58,833 nt of DNA from an uncultured Mollicutes bacterium (GTDB taxonomy: Bacteria; Bacillota_I; Bacilli_A; ML615J-28; CAG-313). Made by a program: the position numbers and the translations under genes. The DNA lies in NCBI GenBank assembly GCA_900548675.1, contig URLJ01000007.1, forward strand, positions 1-58,833. The letters run 5' to 3'. Below, piece by piece: positions 18,956 to 29,347 of this stretch. The stretch's first letter is position 1; every line of letters starts with the position of its first letter. A model generated the notes under the pieces. That model was not told the DNA's origin and made no database searches. It worked only from the letters and a program-made list of their open reading frames with translations.

Positions 18956-21082
18956 CTAAAATTTTTCGCCCCATACATATATTATTAAATCTAAACTAGA
19001 ATCTACTGGAGCAACATAAATTCCATCTTTACTAAATTCACCAGCTTTATTTTTAGTAAATCCTAAAGATAATAAATACTCTTCAAGATCTGCAAGTGGT
19101 GCTTTAATCGTGTAATCAGTACCTAGTGGTACATCATAATAGAAAGTAATACAACTATAAGCAGTTGATTTTCCGGTAGGAATATGAACCGAAGTCATTC
19201 CAAAACCATATGTATCGCCTAAAACTTTACCGAAGAAAGGCATTGTTTCCTCTAGTTTCGTTTCATCGATATTAGATTTTTCTTTAAAGAAACTCTTCAA
19301 GAAATCTAAGGCATTAACTTCTTCATCATCTTCTGTTTTGCCAGATTCACTTGATTTTATAATCGTTAATTCATTCCAAGATGTTGGTACTTTTCTTTCA
19401 TCAAAATCAATTTTTACACCATCTGGAAGTTTCGCGGTATTGAAATCAGTATATTCAATTTCAACAATACCATATAATGAACCTAAATAGAAATAGAAAC
19501 AAGAACTTACGATTTTTCCATCCTTTACCGTTATGAAAGGTGTAAATGATGATGTTTGAGTTAGATATCCTTTTGTTGCGAAAATACCATACAAATTAAT
19601 ATCGTTTCCTACACCATAATAGAAAGTTGAAGCAACAGGAGTCATCAACTCATCTACATAATAAGTGACAGAACCATCTTCATTTTCAATATAACTTGTA
19701 AAAATCTCTGATGAGAAAGCAAACGTTGGTTTAGCTTTTTGGAAATCTTCATTGTAGGCTCTGCTTGCTTTATAAGTATTAGTTTCGTTATCAATATGAT
19801 AAGTATTATACAAAGTATCATTTATCTTATGATAACCATAATTATTAGAAGCATCAAAGACACGCAAATTTTTTCCATATTCATCAAATGTCATGCTATA
19901 TGGTTCAAAGTAACAATCAGTATCTGTAATTGTTTCTTTAAATCCTTCTCTTACATATCCTCTTGTAAGATATGAAGCAGTGATACTATAAAAATCTAGT
20001 GTATAACTACTAAGATTTCTCATATTGTTTATTGCAGTATCTAGATCATCATGAAAATCACGATGAGGGTATTTATTAATTTTTGGCACTTTTACAGTAT
20101 CGCCATAGCCAACTGCAACAAACAATTCTTGAATTGATTCATATTGTTGAACAATTGTATAATCTGGACTACTTTTAACATAAAAACCTAATACTTCATT
20201 TTCTTCAATTATTAATTGGAACTGATGGTTAGGATCTTGTTCAAAGTCATAAGGATTAGCTGAAGCAATCAAACGTTTAGTTAATGAATCATCTCTTCCT
20301 TTAGATTTATATTCATAACGCCAAGTATCTTCATTAAATTTAAAATCTTTAACTGTTAAATTTTGAAGTACATTGTATAATCCTGAATCTTCCCAAGTAA
20401 CTTTTTTACCATCAGCATCAACCATTGGTTCGTATTGTTCAGAATTCATAAAATTTACGCCTACTTGGCAAGCATAATTATCATGGTTCTTATAATATAA
20501 TCCCATCTTTGTTCCAGTGTCACCATTTTCATATTCAGCATACCAATCTGTGCCATCCATAGCTGTTTTGACAACTGTCGTATATGTCGTTTTTAATTTT
20601 TTTGCGACACCAAATTCATAAACACTGATGTTTAAATATCCTTCAAAACCTATTTTGTCTACCTTTAATGCATCAAGCATACTTTGGGTTAAATTAGGTT
20701 TCGCAACAATTGTTATTACTTTACTGCCAAAGCACTTATCATTTTTAGTGCTTCGTGCGATAATTTCAATAATCTTGTCACCAGTAACTTCTTTAGCTGA
20801 AAGAAGCCCTTTATTTGACAAGGTTGCATAATCAGCACCTGTTTTAATTTCCCATGTTACTTCATTGCTGACCTCACCATCAACATATGCACGATATTGC
20901 GCCTCAAATCCAGATTTAACTTCTGATGTTCCTTTGATTCCAACGCTTACTTCGTCTATTACTGGTTCAGGTTTAATAATTGGTGGATTATCTATAGGGG
21001 GATTATCATCTTTTTTGCACGATGCAATGCAAAATGTAAATAGAAGGATAAACAAGGCTAATACAAATTTTGTTTTTCGCAT
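18956..21082 (-). CDS. Lipoprotein, Ig-like N-terminus (paralogue of next downstream gene)
   Basis: 708 residues with lipobox IASC then KKDDN, a proline-rich spacer with two NPPI repeats, and an Ig-like domain at about 45-130 (a 'VTWEI...ATLSNKGLLSA' pattern). The long C-terminal region is aromatic-rich and related to the 781-residue neighbour. It starts 9 bases after the small lipoprotein gene. No enzyme signature is seen. The paired paralogues suggest two variants of one surface-domain architecture, possibly for ligand or substrate capture by the adjacent protease and Opp importer. Confidence 0.8.
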   Translation of the reverse strand: MRKTKFVLALFILLFTFCIASCKKDDNPPIDNPPIIKPEPVIDEVSVGIKGTSEVKSGFEAQYRAYVDGEVSNEVTWEIKTGADYATLSNKGLLSAKEVTGDKIIEIIARSTKNDKCFGSKVITIVAKPNLTQSMLDALKVDKIGFEGYLNISVYEFGVAKKLKTTYTTVVKTAMDGTDWYAEYENGDTGTKMGLYYKNHDNYACQVGVNFMNSEQYEPMVDADGKKVTWEDSGLYNVLQNLTVKDFKFNEDTWRYEYKSKGRDDSLTKRLIASANPYDFEQDPNHQFQLIIEENEVLGFYVKSSPDYTIVQQYESIQELFVAVGYGDTVKVPKINKYPHRDFHDDLDTAINNMRNLSSYTLDFYSITASYLTRGYVREGFKETITDTDCYFEPYSMTFDEYGKNLRVFDASNNYGYHKINDTLYNTYHIDNETNTYKASRAYNEDFQKAKPTFAFSSEIFTSYIENEDGSVTYYVDELMTPVASTFYYGVGNDINLYGIFATKGYLTQTSSFTPFITVKDGKIVSSCFYFYLGSLYGIVEIEYTDFNTAKLPDGVKIDFDERKVPTSWNELTIIKSSESGKTEDDEEVNALDFLKSFFKEKSNIDETKLEETMPFFGKVLGDTYGFGMTSVHIPTGKSTAYSCITFYYDVPLGTDYTIKAPLADLEEYLLSLGFTKNKAGEFSKDGIYVAPVDSSLDLIIYVWGEKF

Positions 21083-21091
21083 TTTTTCCTC

Positions 21092-21646
21092 CTAATATTC
21101 ATAGACTGTACATATTGTCATTGTTTTCCCAGTTTCAGTTTTACATGTACAATCCATTCTTGCTATTTTATCATTTTCAAAAGTTATCACTAAATTAGCG
21201 ATATCTTTTATTGTTATATCGGTATTAAATACATTTTTCATATTATCTTTACTTATTTCACCTGTAAAGTTTTTATTATCTAAAGAGTACTTGTTGAAGT
21301 ATTCTTTTTTTAAATTAATCTCTAGAAATTCTTCACGATTAACTTTTTCAATTGATTGTGAAGTTGTTTTTGTTGATAAGTTGAAATTCTTATCTAATTC
21401 TTTTGTATCTATCTTAACATAAGCTGAATCATCTTGATTAATTGTAATTGTTTTTACATATTCATAGACTACAGCATCTTGATCTTTAACTGTTATAGTA
21501 GAACTCAAAGCGGTTACACTTTTAAGTGATTCTACCATTGATGTTTTATAAGTAGTCAATTCATCTTTTTTCTTACAAGAGGTTAAGCTAGGAATCAAGA
21601 AAGCAACAAATAATACTAGTAATATAAATATTTTATTCTTTTTCAT
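21092..21646 (-). CDS. Small hypothetical lipoprotein
   Basis: 184 residues: a KKNK start, a hydrophobic core and the lipobox LTSC near residue 24, then KKKDE. The mature domain is Lys/Thr-rich with alternating polarity, like a curved beta-sheet lipid- or ligand-binding fold, and contains a CxC pair near the C-terminus. I do not recognise a family. It sits 12 bases downstream of the giant protease gene and 9 bases upstream of the next lipoprotein, so it is surely co-transcribed. Confidence 0.75.
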   Translation of the reverse strand: MKKNKIFILLVLFVAFLIPSLTSCKKKDELTTYKTSMVESLKSVTALSSTITVKDQDAVVYEYVKTITINQDDSAYVKIDTKELDKNFNLSTKTTSQSIEKVNREEFLEINLKKEYFNKYSLDNKNFTGEISKDNMKNVFNTDITIKDIANLVITFENDKIARMDCTCKTETGKTMTICTVYEY

Positions 21647-21658
21647 TACTCATACCTC

Positions 21659-24600
21659 CTATAAATACCAACGTTTTCTAAGAACACTCAAAGCAACAAA
21701 AACTATTAAAGAAGAAAGGGCTTGTACTTTGATAATGGAGTTATTAACCGCGTTAGTTACAGGTGCTACTTCTTTTTCAAGTGTTTCAATGTACTTACTA
21801 TATGATTCCATTAAAGCATTATAGTTTGTTAAATCAAGTAATGATTGTTCTTCAACCGAAATAGTATCCAATTTTTCTCTTAGCGCTCTTAATTCTTGTA
21901 ATCTAGAAGCAGCGAAGACTGGATTTAATTTGTCAATTTCTTTTTGAATGTTTTTAACAGCTAAACTAGCGTTTTCAAATTGTAATAAACGTAAATCGTT
22001 TTTAGCTTTCTTAACGACTTTAACAAGTTCTTCCCATTCAGTTTTATCATAGCCATATTTAGTATAGTCTTGTTTAATAGCGTTATATGCTGTTAATGTT
22101 TTATTTATTAGTTTTTCATCAGTTAATGCTACTTTATTTATTTGAGCAATTTTTTTAGCATTTTCGTAGAATGTGATAAGGTTTTTATTTTTAGCCTCAT
22201 AATCACTTCTTTCAGCAGATGATATCTTACCAAAATATGCTTCATATATTATTCCTTCATACCCTTCGATATCATCATTTTCTGGTAAAATCCATCCAAT
22301 TGGATTACGTTTACCTACTAAATTTATAAATGTTAAATAACATTGTTCGTAACCAAATAAATCAAAATATTTATGTAATAGTTTATAACCTGGATCACTT
22401 TCAGAAAGTTTTACTTTAGAGTTGTATTCACTTTCTAAAATTGGAGCTGTAAATGATCTAAATTCTACAACCTTTAGGTTATCATATTCATAGAAAGCAT
22501 AATTACCTATTGCTTTCAATGAATCAGGAAGAATTATCATAGTTACGTTTTTATTACCATTACCGGCATAACGATCAATGCGTACTGTACCTTCCATAAC
22601 ATCTAGTGTTTCAATGTTTAAAGCGGCTGGAACAGATGTTAATTGATATTCTTGACCATTTATACTAGTGTAAAGAACACCATCTACTAAGCGAGCATAA
22701 TCGTTTAATACTTTGTTGTTTGTTTTTTCGTTTGTAGTTAAATCTTCATAATAATAATTTTCAAGTTTACTACAACCATTAAAAGCAAGATTTTCAATTT
22801 TCTTTAGTTTATTAGAAAATCTAAACTCTTTTAAACTTTCATTATTTTGGAAAGCACCAAGACCTATTTCTTCAAGATTTGGAGCGTCAAATTTACGAAG
22901 CGCTGTAGATAAAAAAGCATAACCAGCAATTGATTTTAAATTCATCATCATCGTTTTTGATACTTCATTTAAAGAATATGAATTAGCAAAAGCACCCTCA
23001 CCAATTTCTTCAATATTGCTTAAATCAATTTTAGTAAGTGCTTGACATGCAGAAAGAGATCCTTCACCAATTAATCTTATGTTGTTTAAATTAATTACTT
23101 CTAGGAGTTGGCAATTAATAAAAGCATATTTACCAATTTCAATAGTTTCTCCAGGAAGATTTACTCTTGTAAGATTGATACAATTTCCGAAAGCATAATC
23201 ACTAACCTTTACAATATTACTTGGAATAGTGATTTCTTTTAGTCTTTCACATCCAAAGAAAGCAGCATCTCCTAAACTTACTAAAGTATCAGGAAGTGTT
23301 ACTTCGCTAATTTGTGGTGAAGTTGAACTTTTTTCATATTTACTAAATGCGCCTTTTCCTATTGTCTCAATAACAGGTATATTCAAATATGTTAGGCCAC
23401 TACATGCGGCAAAAGCATAATCACCGACTTCTTTAACACCTGTTAGATTAGCTACTCTTAGGCTAAGGCAATTATAGAATGTTTCAGCTTCAATTACATC
23501 ATCAACCTTAGTTAAATCTATTGTTTCTAACAAAATATCATTAGAGAAACATGCTACTCCAAAGTGTACACCACCATTCGCAGGCATATTAACACTAACG
23601 AGATATGAACAATTTTGGAAAGCACCAAGACCAAATGTCGAGTTTTCACCGATTGTAACTTCCTTTAAATTTGATTTATAGAATGCACCTTCACCATATG
23701 AGGCATTGTCAGCGAGTACAACTTGCTTTAGTCCTGTATTCGCGAAAGCATAATCGGCAACTATTTTAACTTTATCTAAATTTTCGATTTTTTCTAATTT
23801 ACTTGCATAATTAAATGCATGCTTACCAATTGATGAAACACCTTCAATTGGTAAAGTTACTACTCCTAATAATTCGCAATTGGCAAAAGCAAATGCACCT
23901 ATCACCATATTTTTATTTGAAATAGTAAGAGAAGTGATGGAAGTACCAGTGAAAGCACCATCAGAAATTTCTTCATATTTTTCATCAATGTAATAATCAC
24001 CATATTCTTTATATGGTGCAGCAAAAATAATTATTTTGCCTGTAGCATCAAGTAATAATTCGCCTGATGATTTGTAATTTGAATTGTTTGCATCTACTGT
24101 AAATGTTGTAACATTTGTATCTTGGAAAACAGAGCCTTCAACTTCACTGATAAAAGTGTTTTCTAAGAATACTATTTCTGTTAGCTGTTCACATTTGTAG
24201 AAGCAATAATTTCCTATTCTTACATCATTATTTGGTAAGACAATTTTAGTAAGAGCGGTTGAATTGTAAAATGCTTGTTCACCGATTGCATCAACTCTAG
24301 CGTTGAAAATAACACTTGTCAATTTTGAACAATCACTAAATGCTCCCTTACCAATATTTATTATATCATTGTTAATTGTAACTTTTTCTAACTTTTCGCA
24401 CATTGCGAAACAGAATGCAGGTATTTCAACTTTTTCATATATATCCACGCTTGTTAAACCTGCATTAACAAACATAGCCATTGATAATTTTGTGTTTTCT
24501 GATAATACAACTTCTGATAGATTAACACAATCTTTGAAAGCTTGTTTACCAGTATTACGTAAAGTTGTAAGGTCAACTTTTTCTAATGCTTTACAACCAT

Positions 24601-27600
24601 TGAAGGCATCATCGCCTATCGCATATATATTTGTTAAATCAATATTATTTAATTTTACACATTCTTTAAATGCTTGACGTCCGATGACAATTACTTTTTC
24701 CAAATTAATTGTCTCTAATTTAACATCTTTACAAAAAGCGTATTCTCTAACATACTTGATGGTACTTGGTAAAGTTACACTCTTCAAACCTGAACAATTA
24801 TAAAATGCATATTTTTGAATTTCTTCAACACCTTCAGGAATTATTATTGAAGTTATTGAAGCATTGCTAGCTGGTATTTTGTTTGCGTCATAATCATCTT
24901 CGGTTAATTCTATTGTACGATCTGTTTCATATAAACAAAATGCATACGAACCGATATATAAAATACCTTCATCATCTGGTATAACTACTTCGCCACCTAA
25001 TCCTTTATAAGCTACCAAAGTTCTATTTTCAATAATAAATGGATTATTAATATTTACTATTATACTGGCATTGATACGGGAACCTTTTACCTTTAAGGTA
25101 ATTATCGTTGTTCCTTCTTTTAATCCTTTGACAACACCATTTTGGTCAACTTCAGCAATATTTGGGTCTGATGATTCATAAGTTAATTCATATTTATCTT
25201 CTACATACCAAGGATTCATATCGTAATGTAATTGAATTTGTTCTCCTGGGTAGAATGAAATATCTGATAACGAATTGATAAAGACCCTGTCACCAGTTTC
25301 ACCAATTTTACTTGTCTGTGAGGCTCTAGAATAAGCGAATATTGTATCAAAGTAAGAGAAACGCAGTGAAGTTAATTTAGCATCGGCGGCATCAGTTACT
25401 TTATTATTAGCTTCTTTTCTAGAACTTTTTTCCTTTACATTAATGATTAATACTGCTTGTTTGTTGTCCATGGCTTCACGAGCTGTAATAGTTGCGCGAC
25501 CTTTTTTCAAGCATTTTACTAATCCTTCTTTTACTACTGCAACTTCCTCATTAGAAGAAGTCCAAACTAAATGATTTAAATAATCTTTATTTTCATCAAC
25601 ACTTACATCTTTTGTTGATAAATACTTAGTCAAATCGATAATTTCATCTTCATACATCGATAAAATTATTAAATCAATTCCATCAGGAGTTCCATCTTTA
25701 GTAAATTTGAAATCTCCTTTTGTACCTGGTAATTGACATAAGTAAATATTAGAATTTAATGCGTAATCATCAATAGAAAATGCTAAAGAACTTGTTATAA
25801 GAGCATCATCAAACATATCATCTAGGTAATCTGTTATTTCAAATTTTACAACAGTATCTTCGCCACGATTTGAATAAACAGGGATAGGATTTTCTGTTAA
25901 GAAAGTATAACTAGAAGATGATGTAAAAATAATCGGTGTTATAGATTGAACATATTGATTATCATATACTGTCATAGTTATATAATAACGATCTTTTTTC
26001 AAATTCTTATCATATTTCTTCTCATAAGATATATCTTTAATAATTGGCGCTTCATCATCTAAATAGAAATCAAAACTGAAAGAATTTCTAACATTTGTTA
26101 AAGCCCCACCATCTTTATAATCTAATAAACCTGACATTTTAAATTCATATTGTCTATTATTTATTAAACCCATTGTAGCAGATTTTATCTTCAAGTTATC
26201 ATACGAAGGTATTGGGGTTCCGCCTACCGAATATGCTTTAGATTTATTATAATCAGTATAGTCATAGATTACTTCCCCTGTAATCTTATCAGTTATTGTA
26301 TAATGCATTGTTTTAGCATTTCTTAATAACCCTGCATAAACTCCTGAAATACCATCTATTGTACCTAATATATTAGATATCGCTATGCGATCTTCTGAAG
26401 CCGGAATAGCTTCATATATCGATTCATCCATATTATATAAGTATGAACCAAGTGGAATAATATAATTGTAGTAATAAGAGCCATATGGTGTTGTTGCATA
26501 ATAATCAGCTTTAATTTTATCTTCATCATCAATAGCTCCATTATGAGCTTCTGATTCAACTTCATAGTATGTCTTATCAAACATTGGCGCTTCTGTCCAA
26601 TCACCATAGAAAGCTAAGAAAGGGATATTTAAATCAACTTCATCATCTAAAGATTTTAAAGTTACAAAACCTTCAACATACATTCCGTAAGGGAATAAAT
26701 TATCAATCATTTTTTTGTCGTTACTTGATAGCAAATAAGTAACCTTTACTTTAGCTGTTTCATTACCCTTTAATGTTAGTACATTATTAGTTAATTCGCC
26801 AGTTGATAATAATTCTATTTTAGTTGTGCCATTCAATAATTGATCTTTTTCAGCTACGTGTTTCGCATCAGATGTAGAAACATTTTCTGTCATCGCGATT
26901 ACTGATAAATCATATTTTAGCGTATCACTCGATAAATTTTCAACATTAAAAGTCATTTCATAAATACCTGAGCGGTCTTTATCATCGCCAAGTTCTAATT
27001 TAGTTCTGTCAATGCCATCAACTGTTATATATGCTTTGGTAGTAACAGCATTATCAAGACTAGCAAGACCAGCACCTTGTTTACGAGGTGAATAAGGATT
27101 CCCCTCTTCATTATAAGCAATTGTCGCTGTTGACATTAATAACTCATTAGTTAATACTGATATTTCTTTTCTGCTTTTATCAGGATACTTTTCTTTTAAA
27201 TATTGTCTAATTAAAACAACGATACCACAAAGATTAGGAGTAGCCATTGAAGTGCCGCTCAATTCGTCATATCCGCCACCAGGAATGGCTGATTTGATAC
27301 TTCCGCCATGAGCTGTTATTTCTGGCTTTAATCCAAGTGATGGTGTAGGTCCCCAACTTGAGAAATCAGAAATGAATGGTCCTGCTTGATTTACATAATC
27401 AACAATGATCTTTCCTGTTTTTTTACTTGCGAGAATTGTTCCATCATCTTTTGAAATAGAAATAGTTGGGATATGATCACTTTTACCCATTGACATTACG
27501 ATATCGCCATCAATATTATTATATATGATACAAGCGATAGCTCCTGCTTGTTTTGCGTAGCGAGCTTTTTCTTCAAAAGTATTATCACCACGTCTAACTA

Positions 27601-29095
27601 ATGCTATTTTACCTTTTACGTTAACACTAGCATAGTTTACTTTTAAACCGGATCCTGGAATAGTAACATATTCAAATTCTTGTTTTATCCCTTCAGTAAT
27701 TCCAAGTTCTTTAAAGAAATCATTTTCTTTACCAGTTATAGCATTAGATTCTTTAAAGAATAGTATTTGTGAATCATTCGCTACTAAATATTTACTTTTA
27801 ACACCACTGATTGAGGCTACAGATAGTGCTGCATCATATGTTGATGGAGAACCTACTGTACCAGAATCAGGATTCGTTACGAAATTGGTATTACCTTGTT
27901 CGCCACCAAAACCTGAACTATAACTATTGCTGGCAGCGGTGATTAAACTAATACCGCTTTTGTTAATTTTGTCATATATTTCATTAACTTCTTTTTTATC
28001 AACTTCTCTTGCAAAACCACAAGAAGAACCTAAAGACATATTAATTGCATCAACGCCAATTACAACTGCATCTTCTAATGCTGCTATAATATCTTCTGTT
28101 TTTCCACCTTCATCTAAATCAGGGAATACTTTCATTAAAACAAGTTGTGTATTAACAGCAATACCTGTAATAACATCATCTTTACCACCAATGATACCTG
28201 CAACATGGGTACCATGTTCAGAATCATAAGGATTTACTTCAGTATCCTTGTCTGCATAATCATATGTATATGGAATTTTACTACTATAGTAAACGTCTGA
28301 TAAACGTAACTTAGGAGTAAATTTTTTAGCATTTAAAACTACCTCATCACTAGTGATTAGATTATTAATATCTGCTTTTGAATAAAGTGGCTCATCAGGA
28401 AGTTTACTAAAAACAGTGTGACTGCAATCAAATCCTGAATCTAGTACAGCAACAGCCGTACCATTTCCTGTATAAGATACACTACTAGAATCGAAGATTC
28501 CTGTTTCATAAACTTTAACAAGATTAGTTACTGCTTGATATTTATCACTTGACGATGCTTTTGGCAAGTTATATGTATCAGATAGTATCACTGATTTCAC
28601 ATTAAAGTTGTTTCCTAAACGTTTAAATGTCTTGTATGTTGATTTAATAGCTATTCCGTTTAAAACAGTGGCATAGTTATATTCAACACTAAAATCTAAA
28701 TTATAAGACTTTAGTTCGGCTACTAGTTCGGCTTGAGCTTCTTTTATTTCCGCAATTTTCTTTTTTCCTTTTCTAGAACTTGCGTATTCAGCAACAGAAC
28801 TATAGAATAGTTGTTCACCATCAAGATATGTATCAATTAGTGAATCACCTGGAAGAGTTACTATTGATACAACTTCGTCGGTATCAATATACCCTTTATT
28901 TTCTATTAAATGATTTGCCTTAATTCTCGACATTACTTGTTCTTGTGTTAGTTTCAAATCACTTCTCAAAATTTGAAGTTGATTAGAGACATCAATTGGT
29001 GTTCCATCATTACGAGCACCACTACCATTTTTACAAGAAGTACAAGCAATAGCGGTAAGTATAATCATTAAGGCAGCACATATTTTTTTATACAT
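21659..29095 (-). CDS. Giant subtilisin-like (S8) lipoprotein with leucine-rich repeats
   Basis: 2478 residues. The signal peptide ends in the lipobox CTSC (Cys about 21). A propeptide-like region precedes an S8 protease domain with all three catalytic motifs: VLDSGFD (Asp near 220), HGTHVAG (His near 297) and SGTSMATP (Ser near 615), with a protease-associated insert between His and Ser. Two Ig-like (BIg2-type) domains follow, one ending near 1230 and one near 1340. About 30 BspA-type leucine-rich repeats then run from about 1380 to 2220 (pattern IGxxAFxxCxxLxxVxLP). A helical stalk leads to a C-terminal hydrophobic segment and the basic tail RKRWYL. It may therefore be anchored at both ends. 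The probable role is proteolysis or host-surface binding outside the cell, feeding the adjacent Opp importer. Confidence 0.9.
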   Translation of the reverse strand: MYKKICAALMIILTAIACTSCKNGSGARNDGTPIDVSNQLQILRSDLKLTQEQVMSRIKANHLIENKGYIDTDEVVSIVTLPGDSLIDTYLDGEQLFYSSVAEYASSRKGKKKIAEIKEAQAELVAELKSYNLDFSVEYNYATVLNGIAIKSTYKTFKRLGNNFNVKSVILSDTYNLPKASSSDKYQAVTNLVKVYETGIFDSSSVSYTGNGTAVAVLDSGFDCSHTVFSKLPDEPLYSKADINNLITSDEVVLNAKKFTPKLRLSDVYYSSKIPYTYDYADKDTEVNPYDSEHGTHVAGIIGGKDDVITGIAVNTQLVLMKVFPDLDEGGKTEDIIAALEDAVVIGVDAINMSLGSSCGFAREVDKKEVNEIYDKINKSGISLITAASNSYSSGFGGEQGNTNFVTNPDSGTVGSPSTYDAALSVASISGVKSKYLVANDSQILFFKESNAITGKENDFFKELGITEGIKQEFEYVTIPGSGLKVNYASVNVKGKIALVRRGDNTFEEKARYAKQAGAIACIIYNNIDGDIVMSMGKSDHIPTISISKDDGTILASKKTGKIIVDYVNQAGPFISDFSSWGPTPSLGLKPEITAHGGSIKSAIPGGGYDELSGTSMATPNLCGIVVLIRQYLKEKYPDKSRKEISVLTNELLMSTATIAYNEEGNPYSPRKQGAGLASLDNAVTTKAYITVDGIDRTKLELGDDKDRSGIYEMTFNVENLSSDTLKYDLSVIAMTENVSTSDAKHVAEKDQLLNGTTKIELLSTGELTNNVLTLKGNETAKVKVTYLLSSNDKKMIDNLFPYGMYVEGFVTLKSLDDEVDLNIPFLAFYGDWTEAPMFDKTYYEVESEAHNGAIDDEDKIKADYYATTPYGSYYYNYIIPLGSYLYNMDESIYEAIPASEDRIAISNILGTIDGISGVYAGLLRNAKTMHYTITDKITGEVIYDYTDYNKSKAYSVGGTPIPSYDNLKIKSATMGLINNRQYEFKMSGLLDYKDGGALTNVRNSFSFDFYLDDEAPIIKDISYEKKYDKNLKKDRYYITMTVYDNQYVQSITPIIFTSSSSYTFLTENPIPVYSNRGEDTVVKFEITDYLDDMFDDALITSSLAFSIDDYALNSNIYLCQLPGTKGDFKFTKDGTPDGIDLIILSMYEDEIIDLTKYLSTKDVSVDENKDYLNHLVWTSSNEEVAVVKEGLVKCLKKGRATITAREAMDNKQAVLIINVKEKSSRKEANNKVTDAADAKLTSLRFSYFDTIFAYSRASQTSKIGETGDRVFINSLSDISFYPGEQIQLHYDMNPWYVEDKYELTYESSDPNIAEVDQNGVVKGLKEGTTIITLKVKGSRINASIIVNINNPFIIENRTLVAYKGLGGEVVIPDDEGILYIGSYAFCLYETDRTIELTEDDYDANKIPASNASITSIIIPEGVEEIQKYAFYNCSGLKSVTLPSTIKYVREYAFCKDVKLETINLEKVIVIGRQAFKECVKLNNIDLTNIYAIGDDAFNGCKALEKVDLTTLRNTGKQAFKDCVNLSEVVLSENTKLSMAMFVNAGLTSVDIYEKVEIPAFCFAMCEKLEKVTINNDIINIGKGAFSDCSKLTSVIFNARVDAIGEQAFYNSTALTKIVLPNNDVRIGNYCFYKCEQLTEIVFLENTFISEVEGSVFQDTNVTTFTVDANNSNYKSSGELLLDATGKIIIFAAPYKEYGDYYIDEKYEEISDGAFTGTSITSLTISNKNMVIGAFAFANCELLGVVTLPIEGVSSIGKHAFNYASKLEKIENLDKVKIVADYAFANTGLKQVVLADNASYGEGAFYKSNLKEVTIGENSTFGLGAFQNCSYLVSVNMPANGGVHFGVACFSNDILLETIDLTKVDDVIEAETFYNCLSLRVANLTGVKEVGDYAFAACSGLTYLNIPVIETIGKGAFSKYEKSSTSPQISEVTLPDTLVSLGDAAFFGCERLKEITIPSNIVKVSDYAFGNCINLTRVNLPGETIEIGKYAFINCQLLEVINLNNIRLIGEGSLSACQALTKIDLSNIEEIGEGAFANSYSLNEVSKTMMMNLKSIAGYAFLSTALRKFDAPNLEEIGLGAFQNNESLKEFRFSNKLKKIENLAFNGCSKLENYYYEDLTTNEKTNNKVLNDYARLVDGVLYTSINGQEYQLTSVPAALNIETLDVMEGTVRIDRYAGNGNKNVTMIILPDSLKAIGNYAFYEYDNLKVVEFRSFTAPILESEYNSKVKLSESDPGYKLLHKYFDLFGYEQCYLTFINLVGKRNPIGWILPENDDIEGYEGIIYEAYFGKISSAERSDYEAKNKNLITFYENAKKIAQINKVALTDEKLINKTLTAYNAIKQDYTKYGYDKTEWEELVKVVKKAKNDLRLLQFENASLAVKNIQKEIDKLNPVFAASRLQELRALREKLDTISVEEQSLLDLTNYNALMESYSKYIETLEKEVAPVTNAVNNSIIKVQALSSLIVFVALSVLRKRWYL

Positions 29096-29116
29096 AATAT
29101 CTCCTCCCTTAAAGTT

Positions 29117-29347
29117 TTAGTGTAACCACCAAAAAATAAGTAGCATTGTAACGGAAAAAGCAAGAATTACGAGCCCTAAAATAGGTAAGTAACGTAATAA
29201 AGCTGCTTTTATCATGGCTTTTTTTTCTTTTTTTGTTACGTTTAAATTATCATTTGATTGTACACGACGATGTGGCATACCATCTACATCCATATTATAA
29301 ATTGTATGGCCATCATCTATATATTTTGGTTTATTTTTCCTTTTCAT
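29117..29347 (-). CDS. Small single-span membrane protein
   Basis: 76 residues: a basic soluble N-terminus (Lys/Arg and Asp rich), then one hydrophobic span at about 50-74 ending WWLH. It overlaps the end of oppF by 17 bases and precedes the giant protease gene by 21 bases, so it lies inside the operon. The N-in topology predicted by the charges leaves almost nothing outside. No family is recognised; it could be an accessory to the transporter or to protease export. Confidence 0.7.
   Translation of the reverse strand: MKRKNKPKYIDDGHTIYNMDVDGMPHRRVQSNDNLNVTKKEKKAMIKAALLRYLPILGLVILAFSVTMLLIFWWLH

Noticed and set aside
22430..24960. DNA-level tandem repeat or CRISPR-like array
   Set aside because: The periodic pattern encodes leucine-rich protein repeats; nucleotide copies are diverged and there are no identical repeats with unique spacers. 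No CRISPR array was seen in the window.
26383..26607. 74-codon minus-strand frame inside the giant protease gene
   Set aside because: Met/Ile/His-rich shadow in another frame of a clear coding sequence.
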